Assembly: GCF_015776785.2 (NCBI RefSeq)
Contig: NZ_LFMD02000002.1
Span: 1,623,575 to 1,679,656 of the forward strand
DNA length: 56,082 bases
Source: Kitasatospora sp. SUK 42
GTDB lineage: Bacteria; Actinomycetota; Actinomycetes; Streptomycetales; Streptomycetaceae
Reading direction: 5' to 3'
Part shown: positions 23,608 to 31,009 of the stretch, piece by piece
Layout: the number at the start of each line of letters is the position of its first letter
How positions within the stretch are numbered: the stretch's first letter is position 1
The notes under the pieces: model-generated
What the model was told of the DNA's origin: nothing
Database searches by the model: none
Seen by the model: only the letters and a program-made list of their open reading frames with translations
Made by a program: the position numbers and the translations under genes

Positions 23608-24351
23608 TCAGCGGCCGAGCAGGCCCTTGGCGGCGGCGCGGTTGACGTTGGTCAGGCCGCGGACCAGCTGCGCGGTGAGGCCGACCAGCAGCAGCCCCAC
23701 CAGCGAGAACACGGCGATCTGCCAGGCGCCCTCGACGTAGTAGACGTGCCGGACGTGGTCGCTGTCGGTGAAGTCGTACAGCTGGGCCCCGCGCCAGGGG
23801 GTGTAGGTCGCGAAGACCCAGTGGTAGACCGGGTAGAGCGCCATCAACCAGCCGAGCAGCAGGAACACCAGCGTCACCGAGAAGCTGAACACCGCCCACG
23901 GGAACATCACCACCTGGTACAGCACGGCCTTCCAGCCCGCCGCGTCCGCCAGCCGCGCGGTGACCGCACCCCAGCCGCCCTGGCGGACCTGCCGCACCGG
24001 CGCCGGGCCGGGCACGTCCAGCGCCAGCAGGCCGCGCACCCGGGCCCGCTCCGCCCTGCCGAGGCCGCGGGCGAAGCTGGTCAGGCCGGCCAGCACCGGC
24101 AGGCCGAGGACGGTGACGAAGGTGCCGAAGCCGAAGCAGAACATGATGATCGAGACGGCGAAGCCGACGATCGCCACCGGCAGGCCGGTGAGCACGTAGC
24201 CGACCTCGCGGTAGTAGTGCGCGGAGAACGGCGCCCGCCAGAAGGCCGGCGGCTGTTCCGTCCGGCGGGCCCGGGCGGGGTGCGGGCCGCCGTCGCCGTA
24301 ACCGTCGTGGACGTCCCACTCCTGGTCCCACGTGCTTCGGCTGCTGCTCAT
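23608..24351 (-). CDS. Standalone sensor-domain membrane protein
   Basis: The 247-residue product has four hydrophobic helices in two pairs: GYVLTGLPVAIVGFAVSIIM and FGTFVTVLGLPVLAGLTSFA in the first half, and YQVVMFPWAVFSFSVTLVFL and GAWQIAVFSLVGLLLVGLTA in the second. This four-helix layout is the actinobacterial putative sensor domain that normally heads histidine kinases. No kinase domain follows here, so the domain stands alone, possibly as a partner for a separate kinase. The N-terminal arm (MSSSRSTWDQEWDVHDGYGD) is hydrophilic. The start is taken as ATG 24351; a longer in-frame start at 24435 is less likely. Confidence 0.75.
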   Translation of the reverse strand: MSSSRSTWDQEWDVHDGYGDGGPHPARARRTEQPPAFWRAPFSAHYYREVGYVLTGLPVAIVGFAVSIIMFCFGFGTFVTVLGLPVLAGLTSFARGLGRAERARVRGLLALDVPGPAPVRQVRQGGWGAVTARLADAAGWKAVLYQVVMFPWAVFSFSVTLVFLLLGWLMALYPVYHWVFATYTPWRGAQLYDFTDSDHVRHVYYVEGAWQIAVFSLVGLLLVGLTAQLVRGLTNVNRAAAKGLLGR

Positions 24352-24501
24352 CTCCGGCCCCGGCCCCTCGTTCTCGCGGTCGTTCGTACGTGCTGACGTC
24401 CCACAGTCTGGCCCGGCCGAAGGCCGTGGGGCCATCAGGGGGACCGGCGGATCGGGGGTGGGGTTAACCCCCCGTCGGGCCGGTGCCTGGTCACCGGCCC
24501 G

Positions 24502-25074
24502 TCAGGCCGTCGGTCCGGGCCACTCGTCGGCGAGCAGCGAGTAGCGGTACGAGTCGGACCAGACACCGCCCTTGTACTGGTCGTGCCGGGCCCTCCCCTC
24601 CTCCCGGAAGCCGAGCCCGGTGAGCACCCTGGCGGAGGCCGTGTTGTCCACGTCGACCCGGGCGGCCAGCCGGTGCAGGCCGAGCGGGCCGAAGGCGAGG
24701 TCGCGGAGCAGCCCGACGATCTCGCCCGCGTAGCCCCGGCCCCACACCTCGCGGGCCAGCACGTAGCCGAGGTCGGCGGAGAGGTGCGGGCCGAGGGTGA
24801 GGCCGGCGTGCGCGATCGGCGTCGCGTCCGCCGGGTCCTCGGCGTCCGTACGGCGGCAGACGGCGAGCCGGTAGGTGTCCCGCGGTTCGGCCATCGCCTC
24901 CTCCAGGTAGAGCTCGATCTGGTCGGCGCAGGTCTCGCGGTCGCGCGGCCCGAAGGGCAGGTAGCGGGTCACCTCGGGGTCGCCGAACAGCGCGTGCAGC
25001 GCGTCCACGTCCTCCGGGGTGTGGTGGTACTCGCGGATGGCCAGCCGGGGGCCGGTGAGTCGTACGGGGACCAT
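24502..25074 (-). CDS. GNAT family N-acetyltransferase (RimJ/RimL type)
   Basis: The 190-residue product has the RimJ/RimL-like plan. It begins VRLTGPRLAIREYHHTPEDV, and motif A is ADLGYVLAREVWGRGYAGEI (about residues 110-130). Then come LGLHRLAARVDVDNTASARV and LTGLGFREEGRARHDQYKGG, with YRYSLLADEW at the end. Such enzymes acetylate protein N-termini or small molecules; the substrate is not determined. ATG 25074 lies 8 nt after a TAGGGT -10 box on the minus strand (25083-25088), so the gene is probably leaderless. It is divergent from the + strand gene at 25117. Confidence 0.9.
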   Translation of the reverse strand: MVPVRLTGPRLAIREYHHTPEDVDALHALFGDPEVTRYLPFGPRDRETCADQIELYLEEAMAEPRDTYRLAVCRRTDAEDPADATPIAHAGLTLGPHLSADLGYVLAREVWGRGYAGEIVGLLRDLAFGPLGLHRLAARVDVDNTASARVLTGLGFREEGRARHDQYKGGVWSDSYRYSLLADEWPGPTA

Positions 25075-25082
25075 GGCTGCCG

Positions 25083-25109
25083 ACCCTACCGGCGTCCGGC
25101 GGCTACCGT
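25083..25109. promoter_or_regulatory. Divergent leaderless promoter pair
   Basis: On the minus strand TAGGGT occupies 25083-25088, 8 nt before ATG 25074. On the plus strand TACCGT occupies 25104-25109, 7 nt before ATG 25117. The two start codons are 42 nt apart, so both polymerases compete for the same DNA. Confidence 0.6.
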
Positions 25110-25116
25110 TCGAGGC

Positions 25117-25989
25117 ATGAACGACGAAGACCTGCGGCTCGCCCCGCGCACCAGGGCCGCCGACCTGCTCGACTGGGCGGCCGAGCAGGGCCGCGCGCCG
25201 GTGGCCGAGGCGCCGCTGCGCACGGTGCTGGCGCTGCTGGAGCTGGGCGAGGGCAGGATGCACGACGGCTGGCCCGAACTGACCTCCAACGCGGTGGAGC
25301 ACCTGCTCTACGAGCGGCTCCACCTCTACGTCCAACCCGAGCCGGAGGCCGACCCGCTCGCGTACGGCGACGCCGTACGACTGCTGGTCGACCACCAGCG
25401 GGCGGCGAAGCGGCTCAACGCCAAGCGCCAGGAGCGGCTGCACGCCGAGGCCGAGTGGCAGGGCGAGGTCGCGGCCGGGCTGCTGCGCCGCGCCGATCTG
25501 GTCACCTGGCCCCGGCTGTACGCGCTGCTGCTGCACGCGCACGGGGTGGACACGACGGACGAGGAGGCGGTCCGGGCGTGGCTGGCCGACTTCGCCGGGC
25601 TCGACGAGGAGGAGCGGCTGGCCGGGTACGAGGCGCTGGTGCCGGCCGGCTGGCTGGACGAACCGGACGAGCAGGGCTGGGGGCCGGGCCGGGTGCTGTC
25701 GGTCGGCATGGCCACCGACGGCGCGCGGCGGCTGCTGGAGCAGGGCCTGATGCGGCGCAGCTACCGCAACCTGGCCGAGCTGACCGCGCTGGGCCGGCCG
25801 ATGCCGGACGAACTGGCCGGTGACTTCGGGGAGTTCGAGGAGGCGGCGGCCGAGGCGGCGCTCGACCTGATCGGCGGGTGGACGGTACCGGGGCTGCCGC
25901 GGCTGCTGGTCACGGAGTTCCCGGAGCTCGCGCCGGAGCCGGGGCCGGAGGAGATCGACGCGTACCTGGCGCAGCTGCCGCCGGAGTGA
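25117..25989 (+). CDS. Conserved hypothetical protein, helical
   Basis: The 290-residue product begins MNDEDLRLAPRTRAADLLDW and is rich in Ala, Glu and Leu with many predicted helices. I recognise no catalytic motif, signal peptide or membrane segment, so it is probably a cytoplasmic protein of unknown role. Segments such as RLYALLLHAHGVDTTDEEAV and LTALGRPMPDELAGDFGEFE suggest a compact helical fold. ATG 25117 is 7 nt after TACCGT and the gene is probably leaderless. A bidirectional terminator separates it from the convergent M23 gene. Confidence 0.75.
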   Translation: MNDEDLRLAPRTRAADLLDWAAEQGRAPVAEAPLRTVLALLELGEGRMHDGWPELTSNAVEHLLYERLHLYVQPEPEADPLAYGDAVRLLVDHQRAAKRLNAKRQERLHAEAEWQGEVAAGLLRRADLVTWPRLYALLLHAHGVDTTDEEAVRAWLADFAGLDEEERLAGYEALVPAGWLDEPDEQGWGPGRVLSVGMATDGARRLLEQGLMRRSYRNLAELTALGRPMPDELAGDFGEFEEAAAEAALDLIGGWTVPGLPRLLVTEFPELAPEPGPEEIDAYLAQLPPE

Positions 25990-26010
25990 CACCACCTGCC
26001 CGGATGCGGA

Positions 26011-26048
26011 AAGGCCCCTGGAGACCGTCGGCGGTCTCCAGGGGCCTT
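26011..26048. terminator. Bidirectional terminator
   Basis: A perfect 17-bp stem (AAGGCCCCTGGAGACCG at 26011-26027 with its complement at 26032-26048) and a TCGG loop lies between the convergent genes ending at 25989 and 26059. A/T tracts flank it on both sides. Confidence 0.85.
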
Positions 26049-26058
26049 CCCGTACGCG

Positions 26059-26907
26059 TCAGGGGTTGAGGCCGCGCTGCCGGAGCCAGGTCTCCGGGTC
26101 CACCGGGGCGCCGCCGCCGGGGCGGACCTCCAGGTGCAGGTGCGGGCCGGTGACGTTGCCGGTCGCGCCGACCTTGCCGATCTGCTGGCCGGAGACGACC
26201 TGGCCGGCGCCCTTGATGATCGAGGAGAGGTGGCAGTACCAGATCTCGGTGCCGTCGGGCAGGGTCTCGACGATGCGGTAGCCGTACGAGCCGGACCAGC
26301 CGGCCGAGGTGATGGTGCCCTGGCCGAGCGCGTACACCGGGGTGCCGGTGTCGGCGGCGAAGTCCAGGCCGGTGTGCAGGTGGGCCCAGTAGCGGGCGCT
26401 CTGGCCGTAGTGGGCGGAGAGGTCGTAGTCCTTCACCGGCAGGGTGAGGGCGGCGGCCTTGGCGCGCTCGGCCTCCTCGGCGGCACGCTTGGCCTCGGCC
26501 TCCTTGGCGGCGGCCTTCGCCTCGGCCTCCTTCGCGGCCTGCAGCCGGGCGCTCTCCTCGGCGGCGGTGCGCTGGCTGTCGGCCTGCTGCTGGATCCGGG
26601 CGGCGAGCGCGAGGCCGGGGTCGGCGGCGAGCGCGACCGGGGCCTCGTCGGGGGCCTCGATCGCGGGGGCGGCGGCCGGGGTGGCGGAGGCGAAGCCGGT
26701 GGCGCCCAGGGTGGCGGCGACGGCGGTGACGCCGAGCAGCGGGGAGGCTCCACGGGTCTGACGCGGCAGCCGGTGGCGGCTGGTCTCGGCCTCCGGGCCG
26801 AAGGGGGCGGCGCCGTCGGACTCGACGCCGTCCGGGCCGGGGTGGTCGAGGAGCCGGGTACCGGCTGCGGGGCCGGCCGGGTGTGCCGGGGTGTGCGTCG
26901 ACGCCAC
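26059..26907 (-). CDS. M23 family metallopeptidase under c-di-AMP riboswitch
   Basis: The 282-residue product has an Arg-rich N-terminus followed by a hydrophobic segment (LLGVTAVAATLGATGFASAT, about 58-77), so it is exported, although the signal is atypical in position. A coiled coil of Ala/Glu/Lys runs at about 95-150. The C-terminal LytM/M23 domain has HTGLDFAADTGTPVYALGQG (zinc His and Asp) and GPHLHLEVRPGGG (HxH). The enzyme is expected to cut peptidoglycan cross-bridges during growth, germination or resuscitation. GTG 26907 follows AAAGGAG. The upstream c-di-AMP riboswitch is the type found before muralytic and resuscitation genes in streptomycetes. Confidence 0.9.
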   Translation of the reverse strand: MASTHTPAHPAGPAAGTRLLDHPGPDGVESDGAAPFGPEAETSRHRLPRQTRGASPLLGVTAVAATLGATGFASATPAAAPAIEAPDEAPVALAADPGLALAARIQQQADSQRTAAEESARLQAAKEAEAKAAAKEAEAKRAAEEAERAKAAALTLPVKDYDLSAHYGQSARYWAHLHTGLDFAADTGTPVYALGQGTITSAGWSGSYGYRIVETLPDGTEIWYCHLSSIIKGAGQVVSGQQIGKVGATGNVTGPHLHLEVRPGGGAPVDPETWLRQRGLNP

Positions 26908-26934
26908 GGGAGGCGCGCTCCTTTCCTTCCTTCG

Positions 26935-27069
26935 CGCCTACCGGGTTAGCTGACGGGTTCGGAGCAGGAAGGTCTCCTACGGCCGGGCCGGAGCCCCGCC
27001 GATTCACCCCAAGGAACGTGGTTCCCCGGCTCCCTGACCTGCCCGGAGGCCGGCCGGCGGGATTAGGCG
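26935..27069 (-). promoter_or_regulatory. c-di-AMP riboswitch (ydaO-yuaA)
   Basis: On the minus strand the closing helix CGCCTA (27064-27069) pairs with TAGGCG (26935-26940). Between them are the ydaO blocks: GAGCCGGGGAACCACG, CTTGGGGTGAATC, GAGACCTTCCTGCTCCG, AACCCGTCAGCTAACC and GGTAGGCG. The order and spacing match the known family. It sits 27 nt before the M23 start codon, and its 3' helix is close to the ribosome binding site. c-di-AMP binding normally turns expression off. Confidence 0.93.
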
Positions 27070-27289
27070 ACGGCGCACGGTGCCGTCTGGGTACGGCGTT
27101 GACGACCGCGCTGCGTTATCAAACGTTAATCCTAGGAGGCTCTGATTCCAAGCCATCCGTCCGGGACGACTGTGGAACGGGTGATCGGCCGTCAACGAAC
27201 GACCCCTCAATCGCAGGGTCCGACCACCCGGCTCCGATTGAGTGCCCGTACTCATGTGCGGCCCGGCCGGACCGCCGCATCCTGACGCC

Positions 27290-27580
27290 ATGAGCACAGC
27301 GATGCAGACACGCACCACGGCCGCGTACTTCGTCCAGGCCGTCCTCTCCTTCGCGATCTCCGGCACGGCCCTCGCCGCCGGGATCGCCTACCTGCCCGTC
27401 GACGGGTGGACCCGGGCCTTCCTCGGGATCGGACTCCTCTACAGCGTCACCTCCGCGTTCACGCTGGCCAAGGTGATCCGGGACCGGCAGGAGTCGAGCG
27501 ACACCGTCGCCCGGGTCGACCAGGCCCGGCTGGAGAAGCTGCTCAGCGAGCACGACCCGTTCCGGGTCGAGGGGGCCTGA
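27290..27580 (+). CDS. YiaA/YiaB family inner-membrane protein
   Basis: The 96-residue product begins MSTAMQTRTTAAYFVQAVLS and has two membrane helices (about 10-32 and 40-60: FAISGTALAAGIAYLPVDGW, FLGIGLLYSVTSAFTLAKVI) followed by a charged tail (RDRQESSDTVARVDQARLEK). This is the YiaAB two-helix domain. The function is unknown; the family is broadly distributed and linked to envelope stress only loosely. ATG 27290 is chosen because the preceding 16 residues of the longer frame are Pro/Cys-rich and not membrane-like. The gene is on the opposite strand to the riboswitch, 220 nt away; 27070-27289 contains nothing else I can identify. Confidence 0.85.
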   Translation: MSTAMQTRTTAAYFVQAVLSFAISGTALAAGIAYLPVDGWTRAFLGIGLLYSVTSAFTLAKVIRDRQESSDTVARVDQARLEKLLSEHDPFRVEGA

Positions 27581-27610
27581 GCGGGGGGCGCCTCCGCGCC
27601 GGGCGGGCGC

Positions 27611-27647
27611 TTGACGGCTAAGGCTAATAGCCGTAGCTTTATGGCTA
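27611..27647 (+). promoter_or_regulatory. Promoter and palindromic operators of the hydrolase-TetR operon
   Basis: The promoter is TTGACG (27611-27616), a 17-nt spacer and TAGCTT (27634-27639). Within and around the spacer lie a perfect 11-bp palindrome GGCTAATAGCC (27622-27632) and a wider TAGCC...GGCTA inverted repeat (27628-27647). A bound repressor here would block polymerase. The likely repressor is the TetR protein encoded by the second gene of this operon. Confidence 0.7.
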
Positions 27648-27676
27648 TCGGCAGCAGCGACCAGCGGAGGCCCGCC

Positions 27677-28501
27677 ATGAACGGCACCATCACCCCGAGC
27701 ACCCAGTACCTCGACGTCACCGGCGGCCGGCTCGCCTACGACGACACCCGGCAGGGCGACGGCACCCCCGTCGTCCTGCTCCCCGGAATGCTCGACACCC
27801 GCCGCGCGTACCGGCACCTCCACCCGCTGCTCACCGCCGCCGGCCACCGGGTCATCACCATGGACCTGCGCGGCTTCGGCGAGACCTCGATCGTCTGGGA
27901 CGACTACAGCCCCGCCGCCATCGCCGCCGACGTCCTCGCCCTGCTCGACCACCTCGGCATCGAGCGGGCCGTCCTGGTCGGGCAGTCCTACACCGGCGCG
28001 ACGGTGGTCAAGCTCGCCGGGGACGCGCCCCAGCGGGTCGCCGGGATCGCGCTGATCGACTCCTTCGTCGAGCACCGGTCCAACGCCCTCATGCGCGGCG
28101 TCATGGCCGTGATGGGCACCGCGATGGTCCACTGGCCCGCCACCTGGGGCTTCTACCTCCGCAAGATGGCCTTCCCCGGCCCCCGGCCCGCCGACCTCGA
28201 CACCTACGTGGACGGCCTGGTCGCCGACCTGCGCACCCCCGGCCGCAAGACCGCCACCCGCGGCCACGTCACCGGGGACTCCGCGCCGATCGGCTGGTGC
28301 GCCGCCGTACGCTGCCCCTCGCTCGTCCTGATGGGCGCCAAGGACCCCGACTTCCCGGACCCGGCGGCCGTCGCCGACCGTCAGGCCGCGGCACTGGGCG
28401 CGCGGAAGGTCATGATCGAAGGGTCCGGGCACTACCCGATGGCCGACAACCCGCAGGCCACCGCCGACGCCCTGCTCCCCTTCCTCGCCGAACTCGCCTG
28501 A
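27677..28501 (+). CDS. Alpha/beta hydrolase
   Basis: The 274-residue product is an alpha/beta-hydrolase. The oxyanion-hole strand is VVLLPGMLDTRRAYRHLHPL, the nucleophile elbow is LVGQSYTGATVVK (G-x-S-x-T, nucleophilic Ser near residue 102), a late Asp is in LVLMGAKDPDFPDP (about 225-235) and the catalytic His is in GSGHYPMADNP. The substrate is unknown; the resemblance is to haloalkane-dehalogenase-like and esterase members. ATG 27677 follows CGGAGG. It shares an operon with the TetR gene 38 nt downstream, so the pair may sense and degrade the same compound. Confidence 0.9.
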   Translation: MNGTITPSTQYLDVTGGRLAYDDTRQGDGTPVVLLPGMLDTRRAYRHLHPLLTAAGHRVITMDLRGFGETSIVWDDYSPAAIAADVLALLDHLGIERAVLVGQSYTGATVVKLAGDAPQRVAGIALIDSFVEHRSNALMRGVMAVMGTAMVHWPATWGFYLRKMAFPGPRPADLDTYVDGLVADLRTPGRKTATRGHVTGDSAPIGWCAAVRCPSLVLMGAKDPDFPDPAAVADRQAAALGARKVMIEGSGHYPMADNPQATADALLPFLAELA

Positions 28502-28539
28502 GCACCCGGCCGTCCCGACCGCACGAAGGACCCGACACC

Positions 28540-29118
28540 ATGCCCCGCGTAGGACTGACCCCCGACCAGGTCGTCGACCACGCCCTCGCCCTCATCGACG
28601 AACAGGGCGTCGAAGCCCTCACCCTGGCCTCCGTCGCCGCCCGGGCCGGGGTCGCCACCCCCTCGCTGTACAAGCACGTCAGCGGCGGCCTCACCGAACT
28701 GCGGCGGCTGATCGCCGTCCGGGTCACCGAGGAGCTGGCCGACCGGCTCGCCGAAGCCGCGGTCGGGCGCAGCGGGGACGACGCCGTCACCGCCGTCCTG
28801 CGCGCCTACCACGCGTACGCCACCGGGCGCCCGCACCGCTACAACGCCCTCCCCCAGGCCCCCCAGCCCGACGACGACCTCACCCGCGCGGCCGCCCGCC
28901 TCGTCGGCGTCATCGTCGCCGTCCTCCGCGGGTACGGCCTCGACGGCCCCGAGGTCATCCACGCCGCCCGGACCGTCCGCTCCCTCGCCCACGGCTTCGC
29001 CTCCCTCTCCATCGCCGGCGCCTTCCAACTCGCCGAAGACCTCACCACCACCCACGACCGCCTGATCACCACCCTCACCACCAGCCTCCACACCTGGCCC
29101 ACAACGACCGCCTCCTGA
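28540..29118 (+). CDS. TetR family regulator, probable autorepressor
   Basis: The 192-residue product has an HTH at about residues 8-52 (VVDHALALIDEQGVEALTLA, then SVAARAGVATPSLYKHVSGG), where LYKHV is the usual recognition-helix end. The C-terminal region fits the TetR_C_13/WHG type with ARTVRSLAHGFASLSIAGAF. A GAAGGA site precedes ATG 28540. Its place after the hydrolase gene, with paired palindromes in the shared promoter, argues that it represses its own operon. The effector is unknown. The gene is followed by the six-hairpin repeat region. Confidence 0.88.
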   Translation: MPRVGLTPDQVVDHALALIDEQGVEALTLASVAARAGVATPSLYKHVSGGLTELRRLIAVRVTEELADRLAEAAVGRSGDDAVTAVLRAYHAYATGRPHRYNALPQAPQPDDDLTRAAARLVGVIVAVLRGYGLDGPEVIHAARTVRSLAHGFASLSIAGAFQLAEDLTTTHDRLITTLTTSLHTWPTTTAS

Positions 29119-29211
29119 CCCGCACGCAGAAGCCGCGAGGTGGGGACGGCGGCGCGAACAGGGCACAGCGGCAGGGGCGAGCCAGCCCAGGCCCGAACAG
29201 ATCAGGCTGGG

Positions 29212-29666
29212 CGATGCATGAAAAGTCGGACCCGCCGACTTCCTGCGCAACAGGTGCGTGCATGACAGGCCGCCAGAACCCGGCACCGCACGCACCAGAA
29301 GTCGACCAGGCCGACTTCCTGCGCGGCAGGAGAGGTGGCGACCCGAGAAGCCGGTCACACCGACTTCCAGCGCAACGGTCGCGGGGCGCTCAAGCAGGCA
29401 CAACCGCCGAGGTGTCGCGGTGCGCCGAGACACCAGCAGCCCGCGCCAGAAGTCGAACCCACCGACTTCTCGCGCAGCAGCGGCAGGAGCGAGCCGACCC
29501 GGGCCCGAACAGGCCGGGCGGGAGGCGATGCACCAGAAGTCGAACCTGCCGACTTCTCGTGCAGGGGCGGTCTGGGCAGGCCGTCGGACAGGGGCGGCCG
29601 GCCCGGGCCGGAGCGGATCGGGGCGTGGTGACGCGTCAGACGTCGGGCTCGCCGGTTTCTCGCGCC
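29212..29666. repeat. Array of six related hairpin repeats
   Basis: Six imperfect copies share a core AGAAGTCG...CGACTTCT. Core arms lie at 29223-29229/29235-29241, 29298-29304/29312-29318, 29347-29354/29360-29367, 29448-29455/29463-29470, 29535-29542/29550-29557 and 29638-29646/29652-29660. Outside the core, a C.C mismatch and then a second 4-5 bp helix recur: GCGC/GCGC in copy 4, TGCAC/GTGCA in copy 5 and GCG/CGC in copy 6. This is compensatory change that preserves pairing. The array fills the gene-free region 29119-29769. Confidence 0.75.
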
Positions 29667-29769
29667 CGGCGCGGAGGTAGCTGCGGTAAGGCCGGGCGGT
29701 GGGCTTGTGCGTGGGGGCCCGCGGACGGCGGCAGGCGGGTGTGTGTGTGGGGGTTGTGGGTGGAGGGGT

Positions 29770-29775
29770 TAGTGT
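29770..29775 (+). promoter_or_regulatory. -10 box TAGTGT of the phosphatase gene
   Basis: TAGTGT lies 58 nt before GTG 29834. No strong -35 box is visible, so this is a modest candidate. Confidence 0.35.
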
Positions 29776-29833
29776 GGCCGGGCTGATTGGTGGTCATGAC
29801 AGGGGACCGCCCACGCCTTCGCGGAGGTCCCAG

Positions 29834-30955
29834 GTGCCCGCACTGGTAGCGAGGGTGCGGCGCTGGTACGGGCGCCTGCTGGACGGGGACATACGGGCCG
29901 GGCGGGTGGCGCTGGGGGTGCTGCTCGGGGTGACGGCGGCGCTGAGCGTGCTGCCGGTCCTGATGCCGTACGGGTGGCCGTCCTCGGCGCTGGTGCTGCC
30001 GGTGGTGGTCGGGGGCCTGGTGCTGCGGCGCGGCCAGTTGCTGGTGCTGGTGTGCGCGGCGCTGGCGGGCAGTGTGCTGGGCCCGGTGGTGCAGGACCCG
30101 CGCGGGGTGCGGCTGGGGGTGACGGTGGTGCTGGCCTGCACGGGGGCGACGGTGCTGACGGCGAACCGGTTCCGGCACCGGCTGGGGCTGCGCGGGACGC
30201 AGGGCGACTCGATGCTGCTGGAGCTGGCCGAGCACAACCGGACGCTGGGCCGGCTGCCGGAGCGGCTGCTGGACTGGCACTTCGACAGCGCGCTGGCCCC
30301 GGCCGGGGGCGCGTCGTTCTCCGGGGACTTCCTGCTCTGCGCCCACCGCCCGGAGGAGGACCTGCTGGAGCTGGTGCTGGTGGACGTGTCCGGCAAGGGC
30401 AGCCGGGCGGCCGCCCGGTCGACCCACCTGTCGGGGGCGTTCGCGATGCTGCTGGGCCGGGTGGCGCCGGAGGCATTCCTGCCGGCGGCCAACGACCACC
30501 TGGTCCGGATGGGCTGGGAGGACGACTTCGCGACCGCCGTGCACCTCGCCCTGCATCCGGCGACCGGCCACTACCGGCTGTTCAACGCCGGCCACCCCCC
30601 GCCCGTGCGGTACTGCCGGCTGCGCGGCTGGGAGGCGTCCGAGCACGGCGGCCCGGCGCTGGGCCTGGTGCCGGGCGCGCCGTACCCGGCGGTGTCGGGG
30701 CGGCTGTCGTACGGCGACTCGCTGCTGCTGTTCAGCGACGGCCTGGTGGAGGTGCCGGGCCGGGACCTGGACGAGGGGGTGGGCCGGCTGCTGGCCGCTG
30801 CCGAGCCGGAGGTGCGCACGCACCGGCCGCAGCAGCAGCTGGTCCGGGGCGCGGCGCAGCGGCTGGTGCACACGGTGGCGCAGGACGTCGCGGACGACCG
30901 GACCCTGGTGCTGGTGCGCCGGCTGGGCGCGGCCGGCCCCGACACCGCCGGATGA
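29834..30955 (+). CDS. Membrane-anchored SpoIIE-type PP2C phosphatase
   Basis: The 373-residue product has three or four N-terminal membrane helices (about 20-105: ALGVLLGVTAALSVLPVLMP; ALVLPVVVGGLVLRRGQLLV; CAALAGSVLGPVV) and a C-terminal phosphatase. Metal-binding residues are in SFSGDFLLC, LVLVDVSGKGSRAAARS, LLFSDGLVEV and VADDRTLVLV. It presumably dephosphorylates an anti-sigma-factor antagonist in response to a membrane-sensed cue. GTG 29834 is preceded by GGAGG at good spacing; longer frames to 29699 would start inside the intergenic region. It is followed closely by a second SpoIIE phosphatase, so the two may be co-regulated. Confidence 0.88.
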   Translation: MPALVARVRRWYGRLLDGDIRAGRVALGVLLGVTAALSVLPVLMPYGWPSSALVLPVVVGGLVLRRGQLLVLVCAALAGSVLGPVVQDPRGVRLGVTVVLACTGATVLTANRFRHRLGLRGTQGDSMLLELAEHNRTLGRLPERLLDWHFDSALAPAGGASFSGDFLLCAHRPEEDLLELVLVDVSGKGSRAAARSTHLSGAFAMLLGRVAPEAFLPAANDHLVRMGWEDDFATAVHLALHPATGHYRLFNAGHPPPVRYCRLRGWEASEHGGPALGLVPGAPYPAVSGRLSYGDSLLLFSDGLVEVPGRDLDEGVGRLLAAAEPEVRTHRPQQQLVRGAAQRLVHTVAQDVADDRTLVLVRRLGAAGPDTAG

Positions 30956-31009
30956 ACCTCCTGCCGCCGTCGCCAGTCACCGGCTGTGGAAATGGGGTAT
31001 GAAGATTCA

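Noticed and set aside
23321..24331. 336-codon minus-strand ORF overlapping the sensor-domain gene
   Set aside because: It is a shifted frame with Arg/Pro-rich translation; the sensor-domain frame has clear membrane helices.
28432..29433. 333-codon minus-strand ORF
   Set aside because: Antisense to the TetR gene; codon pattern and translation do not look like a protein.
29212..29666. CRISPR array
   Set aside because: Repeats are palindromic, imperfect and irregularly spaced, and no cas gene is present.
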